Source of the DNA: Chrysogorgia sp. JL179-B06
Taxonomy: Eukaryota > Cnidaria > Anthozoa > Scleralcyonacea > Chrysogorgiidae
Assembly: GCA_035772405.1 (NCBI GenBank)
Contig: JAYKKM010000158.1
Span: 248,001-312,000 of the forward strand
Direction: 5' to 3'
DNA: 64,000 nt
Of the stretch, positions 48,170-57,739 are shown one piece after another (position 1 is the first letter of the stretch; each line of letters starts with the position of its first letter). The notes under the pieces were generated by a model, which was given only the letters and a program-made list of their open reading frames with translations, was not told where the DNA came from and searched no databases. A program made the translations under genes and the position numbers.

Positions 48170-51100
48170 CAACGTACCAGCGTTTTCATCAGTTGATCCA
48201 CATCTCATTAGCCGAAGACACACAAAAGAAGCTGCTGCCATAAATGCGTGTTTGTTAACTTGCCAGCAGTCAGAAAGATCTACAAATCTGAAGTAATGAC
48301 ACACATATGTATATATGTATTATGTATTATGTATGTAAGTATGTATGTATAAAAACAAATAATCGTAAGCGTTTCGCGTAAGCGTGAAACTCGGAGTAAC
48401 AGCAAAGTGATGTCTTGCCTTTAATTTATCTACAATATATATATATATATATATATATTACCTATATATATATATATAAAGTATATGTAAATTCTAAACT
48501 TTTACAGATGCCGTAACACTGTGTTTCATGCCTGAGACAATCATCAGACGACTCTTATTGATTGCCTCAGGCATGAAACACAGTGTTACGGCATCTGTAA
48601 AAGTTTAGATTTTACATATACTTTATAACTAGCTCTACAAATTTTGTATCGAGCACTATTACTTATTCAGGTTCAAAATCATATCAGGTAGAGTGCTCAA
48701 TACCTAAGTAGAACAGAATAGTAAGAATAAAAGAGACGAACTTTGGTTACTTCATTTAAACTATATTTCACTACAGATCTGTTTCGTATGGAAAGCTGTA
48801 TTAGCTTACCACACTCATCAGGTGAGTATTGCGACTGGTGTTACAAAGCGGAAACTTGATATTGTCAGTTGATCTACAAGACGGATCTACCAGTCGCAAT
48901 ACTCACCTGATGAGTGTGGTAAATACAGCTTTCCATACGAAACAGATCTGTAGTGAAATAAAGTTTAAATGAAGTAACCAAAGTTCGTCTCTTTTGTGTG
49001 TGTGCGTGTGCGTGTGTGTGTAATATTTACAAACCGCGCAGCTGACGTCTATATCATATTTAGTAAAACCCGAGGCGATAGCCGAGTAAACAGAATCATT
49101 TCACGCGTTCATTGGCGTAGTAATTTTGAAAATTAATGTTATCTCCGCGGGGTCTATATACGATACAGGTGGTGATTTTCCTTTGTGTTTTGCTTATGAA
49201 TTATTAATTATATAGGTTTAGAAATATAATAATATATATTTATCATTTATAGACTCGGAGCGAGCGGAATTCGCTTTCGGAATACACTGAAACAATCTTG
49301 AATGCAGTCTTGAAACGTCTAGAAAATTGTTGTTCCTCCATTAGTGTTCGTGATCAACAGGTGTATTCGTGATCAGCGGGCGCAGTCCCAGTCTTCCAAA
49401 GGGACTGCGCGCAGGCTACGGAATGTGCAGAAATCGTAATATATGAAGTAATTATTTCAATATATCATGCTTGCTAAATGGAATTTTTACAGTTACGATT
49501 TCGTGAGATACGATAACGTTTACCTCTTGATGACGTTTTGAAAATGAAGCTTTTGTAATAATTCCAAATTCATTGTGTTGCAATACATTTGCAATTCTTC
49601 CTTTTTTACAAACCAATACTGCCGATTCTCGTCCGTGACTAACTTTCCTTTATTTATCTGGATCTATAAAACATATATGCGTATTTGTTTTTATTGTTAT
49701 CATCGATCACATGCAATCAACCCATCCATCCATCGAAGGTTTCCACGTTGAAATAGCATTTTCTACCTTCTGATAATAGTTATTTCTAGTTTTTTATGTC
49801 TACTGGTAAATGCTTTCGACCTTATTTGTCTTGTTGTGACCAAATTACGAAATGATCCGGATAGTCTGCGATTCTGAACGGCTTAATTACTGGTATATTG
49901 TTTAGTCGTTAATTTTCTTCGACATTCAAAGGAAGTTCTCATTTCAAATGTGGATTTTTAGATTGATCGTTGGAATAAATGTAACACTAGAGCAAAAGTT
50001 TCGGGATTCGTCACGAATCCGGAACGTTTTGGTACCGGATTCGTTTTGCCGTTTACACACAAGAGGATGAATCCGAAATAAAACGTCCCGGTTTGGTCGC
50101 GTCTCCGGAGATTTTGAATCCGGAATCTAAAGTGGAAACGTTGAATCTGGATACTTATGAATCCGGAATCTTTTGTAGTGTAAACGGGTATTCCAATGAA
50201 TCCGAATATTTTTCCGCCCGCGATCACACGAGTTTGCGGTGCAGACAAAATGGCGGATATTGTTGTTAGTAGTTGGTTGTCTGATTTTGTTGCGGGCACA
50301 TATGATCCATTTTATACGCATCCATTTTATACGCATCCATTTAGTACGCACGAACTACTCCAAGAAGTAGTTCTACTTCTTAAACACTCTCTGTAACATC
50401 CTTTCTAGCCTTCTTTTTGGGCGGCATTTTGGAGTTGTCTTTTCACGAAATGCTTGGTAACCGTTCCCGCATAAATGTTTCCGGATTTCATCGGGTGTGT
50501 AAACGATATGAATCCGAATACTCGCGAGTGTAAACAGTTTAAAATTCCGATTACAAGGTTTATGATGAATCCGGAAACATTTAAGAATCCGGAAACTTTT
50601 GCTCTAGTGTAAACGTACAGTATAAAGAATGAGGTGTCAGATTGTAATTTTTAGCATTTTTGCGATTATAAATCATGTGGCACAGAAAGATATATCTCTT
50701 TTTTTGTATCGTGAGCGGGCGGAAACTGCTGCAGCGGGCCAAAAAATTTTACGATATTTGGACAACGGTCACGGATTCCTAAATGCTAAAACATTTTATC
50801 GTGATTTTTGCTTCATTATTAACTGAATAATGCAAAACTTATACAGAATTTGATTCAACTAATCTGGAAATAACTATATTATACAAAAACTAAAGTATTT
50901 TGGTTTGTTTTCTTTCATTATCCAAATAATGCATTTTTACTAAACTAACTGAAGTAACTCTATTACCTTGTATAATAAAAAAAATATATATGTTATTTAC
51001 CGTTTTTGGTCGGTCCGGATAGAGAAATATTTGCCCTCGGTCTCAAAAACGTCACTCGTGCCGTTTTTGAGACCTCGGGCAAATATTTCTCTATCCGAAA

Positions 51101-54100
51101 CTCCATGCAGCCGGTAAATAACATAATATATTTATTTCTTATATCTTAATATATCTTAAATTAGCGCGCAGAAAAATTTATCTAAAATTATAATGAAAAT
51201 TTTAAGAGATTTTAACTTTTATAGGCCCATAGGCATAAAAGTTAACGAGGCCAACCGAAAATTTCCCAGTCATTCGACAAATATACCAGACTGGTGATTA
51301 TATCATTTTGACGGTAATTATTATAGGTAACACTAACATATAATCTTAATGTGGTTATGCAATAGCGCGAGTGCATCAAGTTTCCAAGTTCCCTATAATT
51401 ATTTATGTATACTGAGAAATTAATTAAATAATTAATCGATCGATGACAACATATTTACTTAATTAATTAATTGACAAACCTGCTCAGATAAACACCAATA
51501 ATCGTCTCCTTGGAACCCTACCGAATTCATTATGTAGCATTGGCGTTGTTCCCCGGCTTCAAAATCTCTTTTGAGCCATCGATAATAGTCAATAACATCA
51601 CGATTTGTAGATGTTCCACTCAGGCTGAATGTACCACCATTAAACTCTTTCCTCAACATCATCATAAATTTATTTCTTGCCTCAAATGCACTCGTAGGCA
51701 ATAGAACTTTCCTTTTAATGAAATATACAATGTCAATATTAACTGTAAATTGACATTTAGAATGGTGAGCTTCAGCTGTAGTTAAAGTTGATTAGTTAAA
51801 CTCAACGTGTAAATGGTGGAGTTGTTATATGTTTGTAAATGACGGAGTTGTTGTATACCATGTGTCAAAATCAGTTTTTATAGCTTACTGATTGGATGGA
51901 CGCTCGTAATATGGCTCGAAAATCGCAATGTTTACCCACTCTCCTCCGCAGAGGCTTCTTGCGCTTTTTTAGAGTTCGGGCAAATAGCTTGGGCAGCACG
52001 GGCTGGGAGGGCGCGTGTGCTATCCCCCTTTATTGGGCTCACGCGCGCCCTCCCAGCCCGTGCTGCCCAAACTATTTGCCCTAAAAAAAGCGCAAGAAGC
52101 CTCTGCGGAGGAGAGTGATGTTTACCCGTAAGCAATAGGACAAATTTGATGCGGTAGCAATCAAAGTCTTACCTATCTTTGATTATGTTGATTTGGTCTG
52201 GGGGGACAAGGACAATGTCGTAGGACCACCGAAGCGCACGCGGCGCCCCCCCCCCCCCTTTAAAATCCCGCAAACAAGTGTTTTCTGTTTTTCATTTTGT
52301 GTCTACTGCGCATGATGCGCAGTAGACTATGCTATCGCAGACTATGTGACTAACGGGCGGGCAGTCAACTTTTGATGACGTTTTGTGACGTTTGCGTGAT
52401 TTTTGGGAGGCGCGTGATATTTGCGAGTGCAACTGCAAGCTTCGCCATATTGCATTTGTTGTGTATCACAGGGAGGCTTGTATCACAGGGAGGCTTGTAT
52501 CACAGGGAGGCTTGTATCACAGGAAGGCTTGTATCACAGGGAGGCTTGTATCACAGGGAGGCTTGTATCACAGGGAGGCTTGTATCACAGGGAGGCTTGT
52601 ATCACAGGGAGGCTTGTATCACAGGGAGGCTTGTATCACAGGGAGGCTTGTATCACAGGGAGGCTTGTATCACAGGGAGGCTTGTATCACAGGGAGGCTT
52701 GTATCACAGGGAGGCTTGTATCACAGGGAGGCTTGTATCACAGGGAGGCTTGTATCACAGGGAGGCTTGTATCACAGGGAGGCTTGTATCACAGGGAGGC
52801 TTGTATCACAGGGAGGCTTGTATCACAGGGAGGCTTGTATCACAGGGAGGCTTGTATCACAGGGAGGCTTGTATCACAGGGAGGCTTGTATCACGCCTGT
52901 GATGTGTTTCTCTGTTTTATTCTATATTATGGAAATTCTGATGTTTTATAATTAATATTGAAAGAAAGCGGCGCTTATGAGACCGCACGCGCGGTACGGC
53001 GGTACTTTCTGTCACTGGGCACTGAAATCAGAGACGATGAACGATGAACACTCATGTGTACGCGTATTCACGTGGCGTCCAGTGACAGCTGTTTCGAGTT
53101 TCAAATTACAGCCGTACCGCAATCTCCAAGTCTGCCTCTTGGTGTTTCGAGACGAGTTTGTTTCGAGACGGGTTTATTTGAGACGGGTTTTTATGTTTTG
53201 GTTTCAAATTGTTGTATGCGGCGGGCGAGAGAAAACCTGCGGGAGAGATTCTCTCGATTCGCCCGCCCGTTTTCTCTCGCGCATACAACAATTTATTGTT
53301 GAAACCAAAACATAAACCCGTCTTGAAACAAACTTAACCCGTCTCAAATAAACCCGTCTCGAAATAAACCCTTCTCTAAACACCAAGAGATTGGAGCAAG
53401 TCTACCGTGCCGCGCGTGCAGACGTGCAATTCACATAAGCGCCGCTTTCTTTCAATATTAAATATAAAACATCATAATTTCCATAATATAGAATAAAATA
53501 GAAAAACAGAGAAACACATCACAGGCGTCAGAGTTGGGCTCCCTGTGCTTGTATTCGAGTGAGTGTTCGAAACAGTAAAGATTTTCTTGTCAAGGTAAGA
53601 ACTAATTTAGTAGTGTGTATTTATTACTTATATTTTATGATAACGTAAAAGGCCCGGTAAATGGTAGCCTGCGTGCAGACTATACCGCTAGGTAAATGGA
53701 AATTTGACACAGGGAGATACGATGACCTGCGATTTTTTCAAATTATTAACGGCAGGCATGTGGCAGCCAACTCATGAGGCTGCGGGCAATGCCATGTGGC
53801 AGCCAACTCATGAGACATGTCACATGATCGTTTGTTTCATCCCTAAGCCAAGTTATTTCATCTCTAACCCAATAGCAGTAGACACATGTACGCATTGCGT
53901 ACCTATTTTTTAGCATGTCAAGACGAATAAGTCGAAATGATAAACGCAATATTATATGACCGATTATAAGCACAATGTTTTGGAATTTTAAAAAACGACC
54001 TTGATCACTATCGATTTACTTGAAGAATTAGCAATGTGGAGTCTTCGCGTCGAGAGTCTGACGTCACTTCGTTACGCTGTTCAGGAACATGAACGATTAA

Positions 54101-56066
54101 TGGCGGACGTAACAACTTCAGATTCGGAGACAGAAAAATAATACTTGCCATCGTCGAATCACCAAACGGTTTCGACCGAGTAATATTTAGCAGCTCTAAT
54201 TTCGCAAAAATTCGTATTAGAATAGAACTTGGCGTTAGGTCAATAAAACACAACGTCTCAACTACATGTGTGTTTAGTGTGCGGCATGTTTAATTATATA
54301 AGGAGCTTTTAAAACGCTTTACTTATACAAATAAATGTTCGATAATAGCATAGCCATGGATAATATTATTCGGCCATATAATGATAAATGAGAATAGATG
54401 GACAGCCAGCCTTCCCATACTGGCTCTAGACATGTTTACATAAATTATAAAGACTTTGTCAAAGAAATATACCTCACGGTTCATTCCCTGTGCGTGAATG
54501 ACTGAAACATACGCACCTCTAATAAATTAATTTACGTTTTGACTTATTTGTAACAACCACAGCTACCTCCGGTAAACGAATAAAAACACTAGGGGAAAAT
54601 AAAACCGGAACAATTACCCGCCACCCGCAACAAAAACCCGCGACTCGCGACAATTTATAATTTGAGTGCTTTGTTTGAGATAATTTAGTAATACTTGAAA
54701 AATTCCATAAAACACAAAACAGGGCGGTATCCAGCCTCGTGGGCGGGGAGCGGAGATATAACGGACCCGGTAGATCATACGATATTATTAAATCAAGCCA
54801 TAACCTGCATGCAGTGCATACCCGATATAACATTCGCACAGCTAAAAACCAAAAACAATTTAATTCGCGCATACCAGCTAAGGTGCACGAAATTAAAACT
54901 GAACGAAATGTAATTAGCGCGCCAAAATGGAAACTAACATAAATTTTTGATAATTTTGAATACAATAAGAAAAAGGAACAAAAGCGTACATTATACAGTT
55001 CATTGTTACACTGCATGTTACACATACAAACAAGATGTTATTTTTGTGGATATATTTTTTATTTCATGTAATATTCTGTTGCCAAATTTGTGGAGTGACA
55101 TCACCGGTCCTAGTGCAATTCCATCAAAGTAATATGAATCTATATTGACCTGGGGTACAGGAGATCTAAATGTTTATTCAAGCACAATAGCAGGCAGATT
55201 TCCTAAAATTTAAAAAATCTCGAAATTTCGGGCGAAAATGTCCTACCAGGAACATAATTTTGATTTAGCTATATAGTATATCGTATGTGTCTTAGATTTG
55301 ATCTATGGAAATGATCTATACTTCGAAGTTCTGAACATTCCATTTGATCTTGCGTTGAAACATGAAGAATGTTCTTTATTGCAGGTGTCTAATTCTTGTC
55401 TCAAACAAGTGACATACAGCTTTATTTTCCTTCACGTTAATTGCCTAATTTAGGTAATACTAGAACCAGCCCTTTCCATACAGGATATTCTTTAGAAGAG
55501 ACAACGTAACATATCAGGGTGGTTTCGGTGCGCGAAATTGTAAAACTGAGCGAATATGTTTCGTATTTAGGGCACGCGAAATTAAATTGCGAGAATTTAG
55601 ACTGAGCGAAAATGAGTTTAATAAGATAATTTAAATAAGTACGAGATACCTTACATGCTCTGAATGAGATACCGTAATAGTAATAAAAAATAATGTTTTT
55701 TGAATTGTTCAACTGTAAACTAACCTGGACACCATTTCTCTGTTGACGAGGGACGAACATAGGCAAAGCCAATAGCCTTCGTTTGCTCGGCCTTTCTCTG
55801 TTAATTCCGCTGTAAACTTTACAGCGAAATCGCCAAATTCCTCCCATTCTGACCCTTCTTCAGAAATGTACGTTTTCCCCTCTTGAACAATAAAGTTTTT
55901 CGCACTCTAAAATGATGATATAAAATGAAATATGTAAAAAAAAAACTCTTTCCTACTTTTCTTCACAAATGGTTAGGTATGTTTTTTAATCTCGAATCAT
56001 GATAAAAAGCCATAAAAAAACAGTACATACCGCTTCTTCGTTACTCCCTATACTTGAATCGTTCAT
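40536..56066 (-). CDS. Gene 3: P-loop ATPase-like protein with C-terminal PHD finger (about 796 aa)
   Basis: Nineteen exons on the minus strand: 56066-56031, 55906-55725, 51711-51480, 49663-49524, 48287-48178, 48082-47932, 47218-47030, 46928-46838, 45988-45827, 45725-45561, 44651-44535, 43958-43817, 43706-43536, 43420-43359, 42340-42275, 41746-41644, 41487-41431, 41229-41106 and 40626-40536. All 18 introns are GT-AG and preserve phase; total 797 codons with the stop. Motifs: Walker A-like SKSVGKS (residues 245-251, first Gly replaced), Walker B VLVIDDA (D301, D302) and sensor-like LILTSN (N341). An acidic segment lies around 455-485. The C-terminus is a perfect C4HC3 PHD finger: C733-x2-C736-x21-C758-x2-C761-x4-H766-x2-C769-x14-C784-x2-C787. 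The ATPase core resembles primase-helicase/DUF927-like P-loop proteins, but that family call is tentative. The last exon ends TAA; a GTAAGT overlapping it could instead splice onward. Introns carry several hammerhead motifs in the sense orientation. Confidence 0.8.
41783..42021. mobile_element. Foldback Penelope-like tail element, copy 1
   Basis: TGTGTGAAGTTGATCGTCCA at the left is mirrored by TGGACGATCAACTTCACACA at the right. Inside, GAGTCAAGTAAAGCG and CGCTTTACTTGACTC also mirror each other. It shares its ends with the copy at 47683-47899 and lies in intron 15 of gene 3. Confidence 0.75.
41841..41885 (-). ncRNA. Hammerhead-like ribozyme variant (sense to gene 3)
   Basis: Minus-strand order: stem I TGACT, core CTGAAGA, one extra U, stem II GACCGCC-GCTCA-GGCGGTC (7 bp, perfect), core GAAA, a very short ACGU stem III, GUC, then AGTCA closing stem I (5 bp). 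This fits the CUGANGA...GAAA...NUH plan of type I minimal hammerheads known from Penelope-like elements. The extra U and 2-bp stem III make activity uncertain. Confidence 0.5.
42777..43350. mobile_element. 554-bp TIR element beside the exon 14 splice donor of gene 3
   Basis: GATATAACGA flanks both sides (42777-42786 and 43341-43350). The element ends are CATTAAAGGTCAACTAAACC and its reverse complement; the arms extend about 45 bp and an inner pair surrounds GACCGCG/CGCGGTC. No coding content. The 10-bp duplication points to a MULE-like mechanism. The nearest edge is at intron position +9 from the exon 14 donor. Confidence 0.8.
45120..45195. repeat. (TATAC/TAGAC)n pentanucleotide repeat
   Basis: About 14 tandem ACTAT or ACTAG pentamers in intron 10 of gene 3. 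Confidence 0.9.
46134..46173 (-). ncRNA. Minimal type I hammerhead ribozyme (intron 8 of gene 3, sense)
   Basis: Minus strand: stem I UACA, CUGAUGA (46169-46163), stem II GCUGU-GGA-ACAGU, GAAA (46149-46146), stem III ACGC/GUGU with no separate loop, GUC cleavage triplet (46140-46138), then UGUA closing stem I. Every core nucleotide of the hammerhead consensus is present. The very short stem III is typical of the retroelement-derived minimal hammerheads that act as dimers. Predicted cut between 46138 and 46137. Confidence 0.8.
46250..46600. repeat. AT microsatellites and a copy of the CTCTAGTGTAAACG repeat end
   Basis: TA-rich tracts (46318-46485) are followed at about 46497-46595 by a short inverted repeat (TATCCGGATTCATATTGTTT and its inverse). 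It ends AACTTTTGCTCTAGTGTAAA, the same terminus as the element at 49984-50610. Confidence 0.6.
47683..47899. mobile_element. Foldback Penelope-like tail element, copy 2
   Basis: Same outer sequence as 41783-42021 (GTAAATGGTTTGAACCTAGG, then TGTGTGAAG). Here the inner part is an almost perfect palindrome around GCGGCGGTCATCGCCGCCGC, and the CUGANGA box is lost. It lies in intron 6 of gene 3, 33 bp past the exon 6 donor. Confidence 0.75.
48479..48625. repeat. Inverted repeat carrying a hammerhead motif
   Basis: Arms AAAGTATATGTAAATTCTAA...GTTACGGCATCTG mirror each other around a 20-nt centre at about 48541-48560. Both arms contain the GAAAC/stem III half of a hammerhead; only the minus strand keeps CUGAUGA. 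Confidence 0.8.
48510..48552 (-). ncRNA. Minimal type I hammerhead ribozyme (intron 4 of gene 3, sense)
   Basis: Minus strand: stem I GUCGU (48552-48548), CUGAUGA (48547-48541), stem II region with UGUC/GGCA pairing, GAAA (48527-48524), stem III ACAC-A-GUGU, GUU, then ACGGC closing a 5-bp stem I. The first stem II position is a U-U mismatch, which may lower activity. Predicted cut between 48515 and 48514. Confidence 0.7.
48768..48825 (-). ncRNA. Hammerhead ribozyme, left arm (sense to gene 3)
   Basis: Minus strand: stem I UCAC (48825-48822), CUGAUGA (48821-48815), stem II GUGUGG/CCAUAC (6 bp), GAAA (48785-48782), palindromic stem III ACAGA/UCUGU, GUA triplet, then GUGA closing stem I. It has the same core as the right-arm copy. 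Predicted cut between 48772 and 48771. Confidence 0.85.
48903..48956 (+). ncRNA. Hammerhead ribozyme, right arm (antisense to gene 3)
   Basis: Plus strand: UCAC (48903-48906), CUGAUGA (48907-48913), stem II GUGUGG...CCAUAC (48914-48919 with 48933-48938), GAAA (48939-48942), stem III ACAGA/UCUGU, GUA ending at 48952, then GUGA. All core positions match the hammerhead consensus. Confidence 0.85.
49984..50610. mobile_element. 627-bp TIR element with ACACTAGAGC ends
   Basis: ACACTAGAGCAAAAGTTT at the left is mirrored by AAACTTTTGCTCTAGTGT at the right. Many GAATCCGGA-type subrepeats lie in both arms. Near the centre an ATGGCGGATATTG start (about 50250) opens a plus-strand frame, MADIVVSSWLSDFVAG, which is not supported as a gene. 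It lies in intron 3 of gene 3. Confidence 0.75.
50993..51122. mobile_element. Foldback MITE (TTATTTACCG ends)
   Basis: TTATTTACCG...CGGTAAATAA enclose arms GGATAGAGAAATATTTGCCC and its inverse and GGTCTCAAAAACG/CGTTTTTGAGACC. It lies in intron 3 of gene 3. Confidence 0.8.
51928..52126. mobile_element. MULE-type foldback MITE with 9-bp duplication ATGTTTACC
   Basis: ATGTTTACC is repeated at 51928-51936 and 52118-52126. The 181-bp element starts CACTCTCCTCCGCAGAGGCT and ends with the reverse complement. The arms are over 75 bp and include GGGCGCG and CCCGTGCTGCCC stretches. It lies in intron 2 of gene 3. Confidence 0.88.
52463..52893. repeat. 17-bp minisatellite (GTATCACAGGGAGGCTT), about 25 copies
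   Basis: About 25 near-identical head-to-tail 17-mers with only one variant (GGAAGG near 52514), so the expansion is recent. Because 17 is not a multiple of three, all three plus frames stay open, producing spurious ORFs of about 180 codons. It abuts the palindrome that starts at 52894. Confidence 0.97.
52894..53527. mobile_element. 634-bp foldback element next to the minisatellite
   Basis: CGCCTGTGATGTGTTTCTCT at the left is mirrored by AGAGAAACACATCACAGGCG at the right. The arms extend through AAAGAAAGCGGCGCTTAT and reiterated GTTTCGAGACGGGTTT motifs to a centre near 53240-53260. A Foldback-type element with subrepeats in its arms is the best description. No protein content. Confidence 0.8.
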
Positions 56067-56867
56067 CTCTTCTCCGTGTTTCTCCATACGTCTGTGACCG
56101 TCCGTATGCAGAAATTTTATGCACACTGCAATATATAGTCTGCGCACATGTCATCAATTTGATGCAAAATGCTGCTTGTCACTGTCGGTATATCCGCGTG
56201 ATGGAACAAAAATACTGCATGGTTACTTACGGCATGAAAAGGTGTTGGGGGAGAAAGAGAAAATGCAACACCTTCAGACCGGTTGTTTGAAAAACACTGA
56301 CAGCGGAAACATTAAAAAATGGCAAAGACGGACATAAATGGAAAAGATGCACGCACAATTAAAACACGAGTAAAGTATAGATCAAAATTTTTGACTCATA
56401 TAGTAACGAATATTTACGCATATAGTAACGAATTTCTGACGTTCCATCAATGGAAAATAAGTTGATACAGTAATTTGTAAATATACTATTGCTCACGGCG
56501 TTTTGACTGAATTGCGAATAACTGTCGCAACAGTCGCACTACTGGGCTATATGGGATATTGGAAAAATTGATGATGCGCGATCTGATCTAAGACAATTTT
56601 AATATACGAAGCTTTTGGCTGCCAACCTGCAGCCTTCGAAGATTAAAAATATCATATAATTATATACAGTATAGGATCTAAAAAATTATATGTAAATTAA
56701 AAACGCATGAGAACATATAAGTATTTAACTATTTCTTCAATAGAATGGCATATTGTCCTGGGAGTGGTATAGAATTGCTGTCGGCTTCTTTTGTTGACGA
56801 TGTGTGCCATAATGGATATATCTTAATAGTAGTCAATTAATATAATGTATGACTGACAAAGAATATA

Positions 56868-57519
56868 CCATAGAATCTCAAAAGTAACCGCCCCCGAAAG
56901 TAGCAGCCCCCTCGAAAGTAACCACTTTTTCAGTAAACAATTACTACGAAAACCAGAAAGTAGACGCCAAAGTAACCGCCCCCCACCCCCCCCCCCCCCG
57001 AAAGTAGCCCCTTCCAATGTCTATAACTATTGTATAAAAAGTTGTAACATCTGTTTCATCTGCTTCGGTTATGCCTGCGAAGGAGGCTATGTTTAACAAT
57101 GTATTTTGAATGGCATGGATTAAAACATGTATAAAACAGTAATATAAAAGTTCAGGAATTTCAGACAGTAGTTATAAGTTTGTCCTTGTCATCGTTCAGA
57201 CGTCCTCTTCCATTTCGGTATCTGAATATTCGGTATCGAGTACGGTAAATTATTAGCATTAGATAATAAGTTACAACTCTTATGTAATTTAATCAAAATA
57301 AAACAAAACTTTGAAACGTTGTGTAAAATGTACAGTAGTGGTTAAAACTTGGCCGATGCTAAAAATAACAACCCGAAAGTAAACGAGCCGCCATTAGCGT
57401 CTGTTTATATGAGCCGGGCTGAGTTGTGTCACGAAAATCTTTCCTCGACGCAAGAACATCATTTTAACTTTATACTCTTCATATAAACAGCGGCTTAGAG
57501 GACTTTCGAGATTCTACGG
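56868..57519. mobile_element. Tc1/mariner-type element with CCATAGAATCTC ends
   Basis: TA precedes CCATAGAATCTCAAAAGT (56868) and follows ACTTTCGAGATTCTACGG (ending 57519). The left end contains repeated GAAAGTAGCCCC/AAAGTAACCGCC blocks and a poly-C run. There is no transposase. It lies just upstream of gene 3. Confidence 0.75.
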
Positions 57520-57739
57520 TAGTGTAGTATGAACACGAACAAAATTATACCGTTTCGAGCAGTCCTTCATGAAAGTATACCGAAAGCACTCACATGATCT
57601 TTGATTATTGCTATAGTACAGATTTTAAAACGGAAGACAAAAGATTTAATTCTTTTCGCACCATTGGTTCAAGGTGTTGACCGATGTACATGCACTTTCA
57701 CAATTTTTACAATAAATATACCAAATTTCACACGCCGGC

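Larger units (their letters stand above)
48729..48995. mobile_element. Inverted pair of hammerhead-bearing repeats
   Basis: Two arms of about 110 bp (48729-48839 and 48889-48995) are nearly perfect inverted copies, from AAAAGAGACGAACTTTGG to GAGTATTGCGACTGGT, with a spacer of about 50 bp. Each arm holds one complete hammerhead. It lies in intron 4 of gene 3. Confidence 0.85.

Noticed and set aside
52463..52893. Regular repeat array resembling a CRISPR
   Set aside because: The units are directly abutting 17-mers with no unique spacers and the genome is eukaryotic.
52372..52955. Three overlapping plus-strand frames of about 180 codons with GGLYHREACITGRLVSQ-type repeats
   Set aside because: The 17-bp unit keeps all three frames open with the same rotated peptide. 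There are no splice or start signals, and the array is a non-coding minisatellite.
54519..55025. 168-codon minus-strand open frame in intron 2 of gene 3
   Set aside because: Composition is not protein-like, no motif is seen and it lies wholly inside an intron.
55034..55156. Candidate exon of gene 3 reading YFDGIALGPVMSLHKFGN with plausible AG and GTATGT signals
   Set aside because: Exon 2 (ending phase 2) joins exon 3 at 51711 exactly in phase, whereas this segment would need phase 0. It remains possible only with an additional unseen exon.
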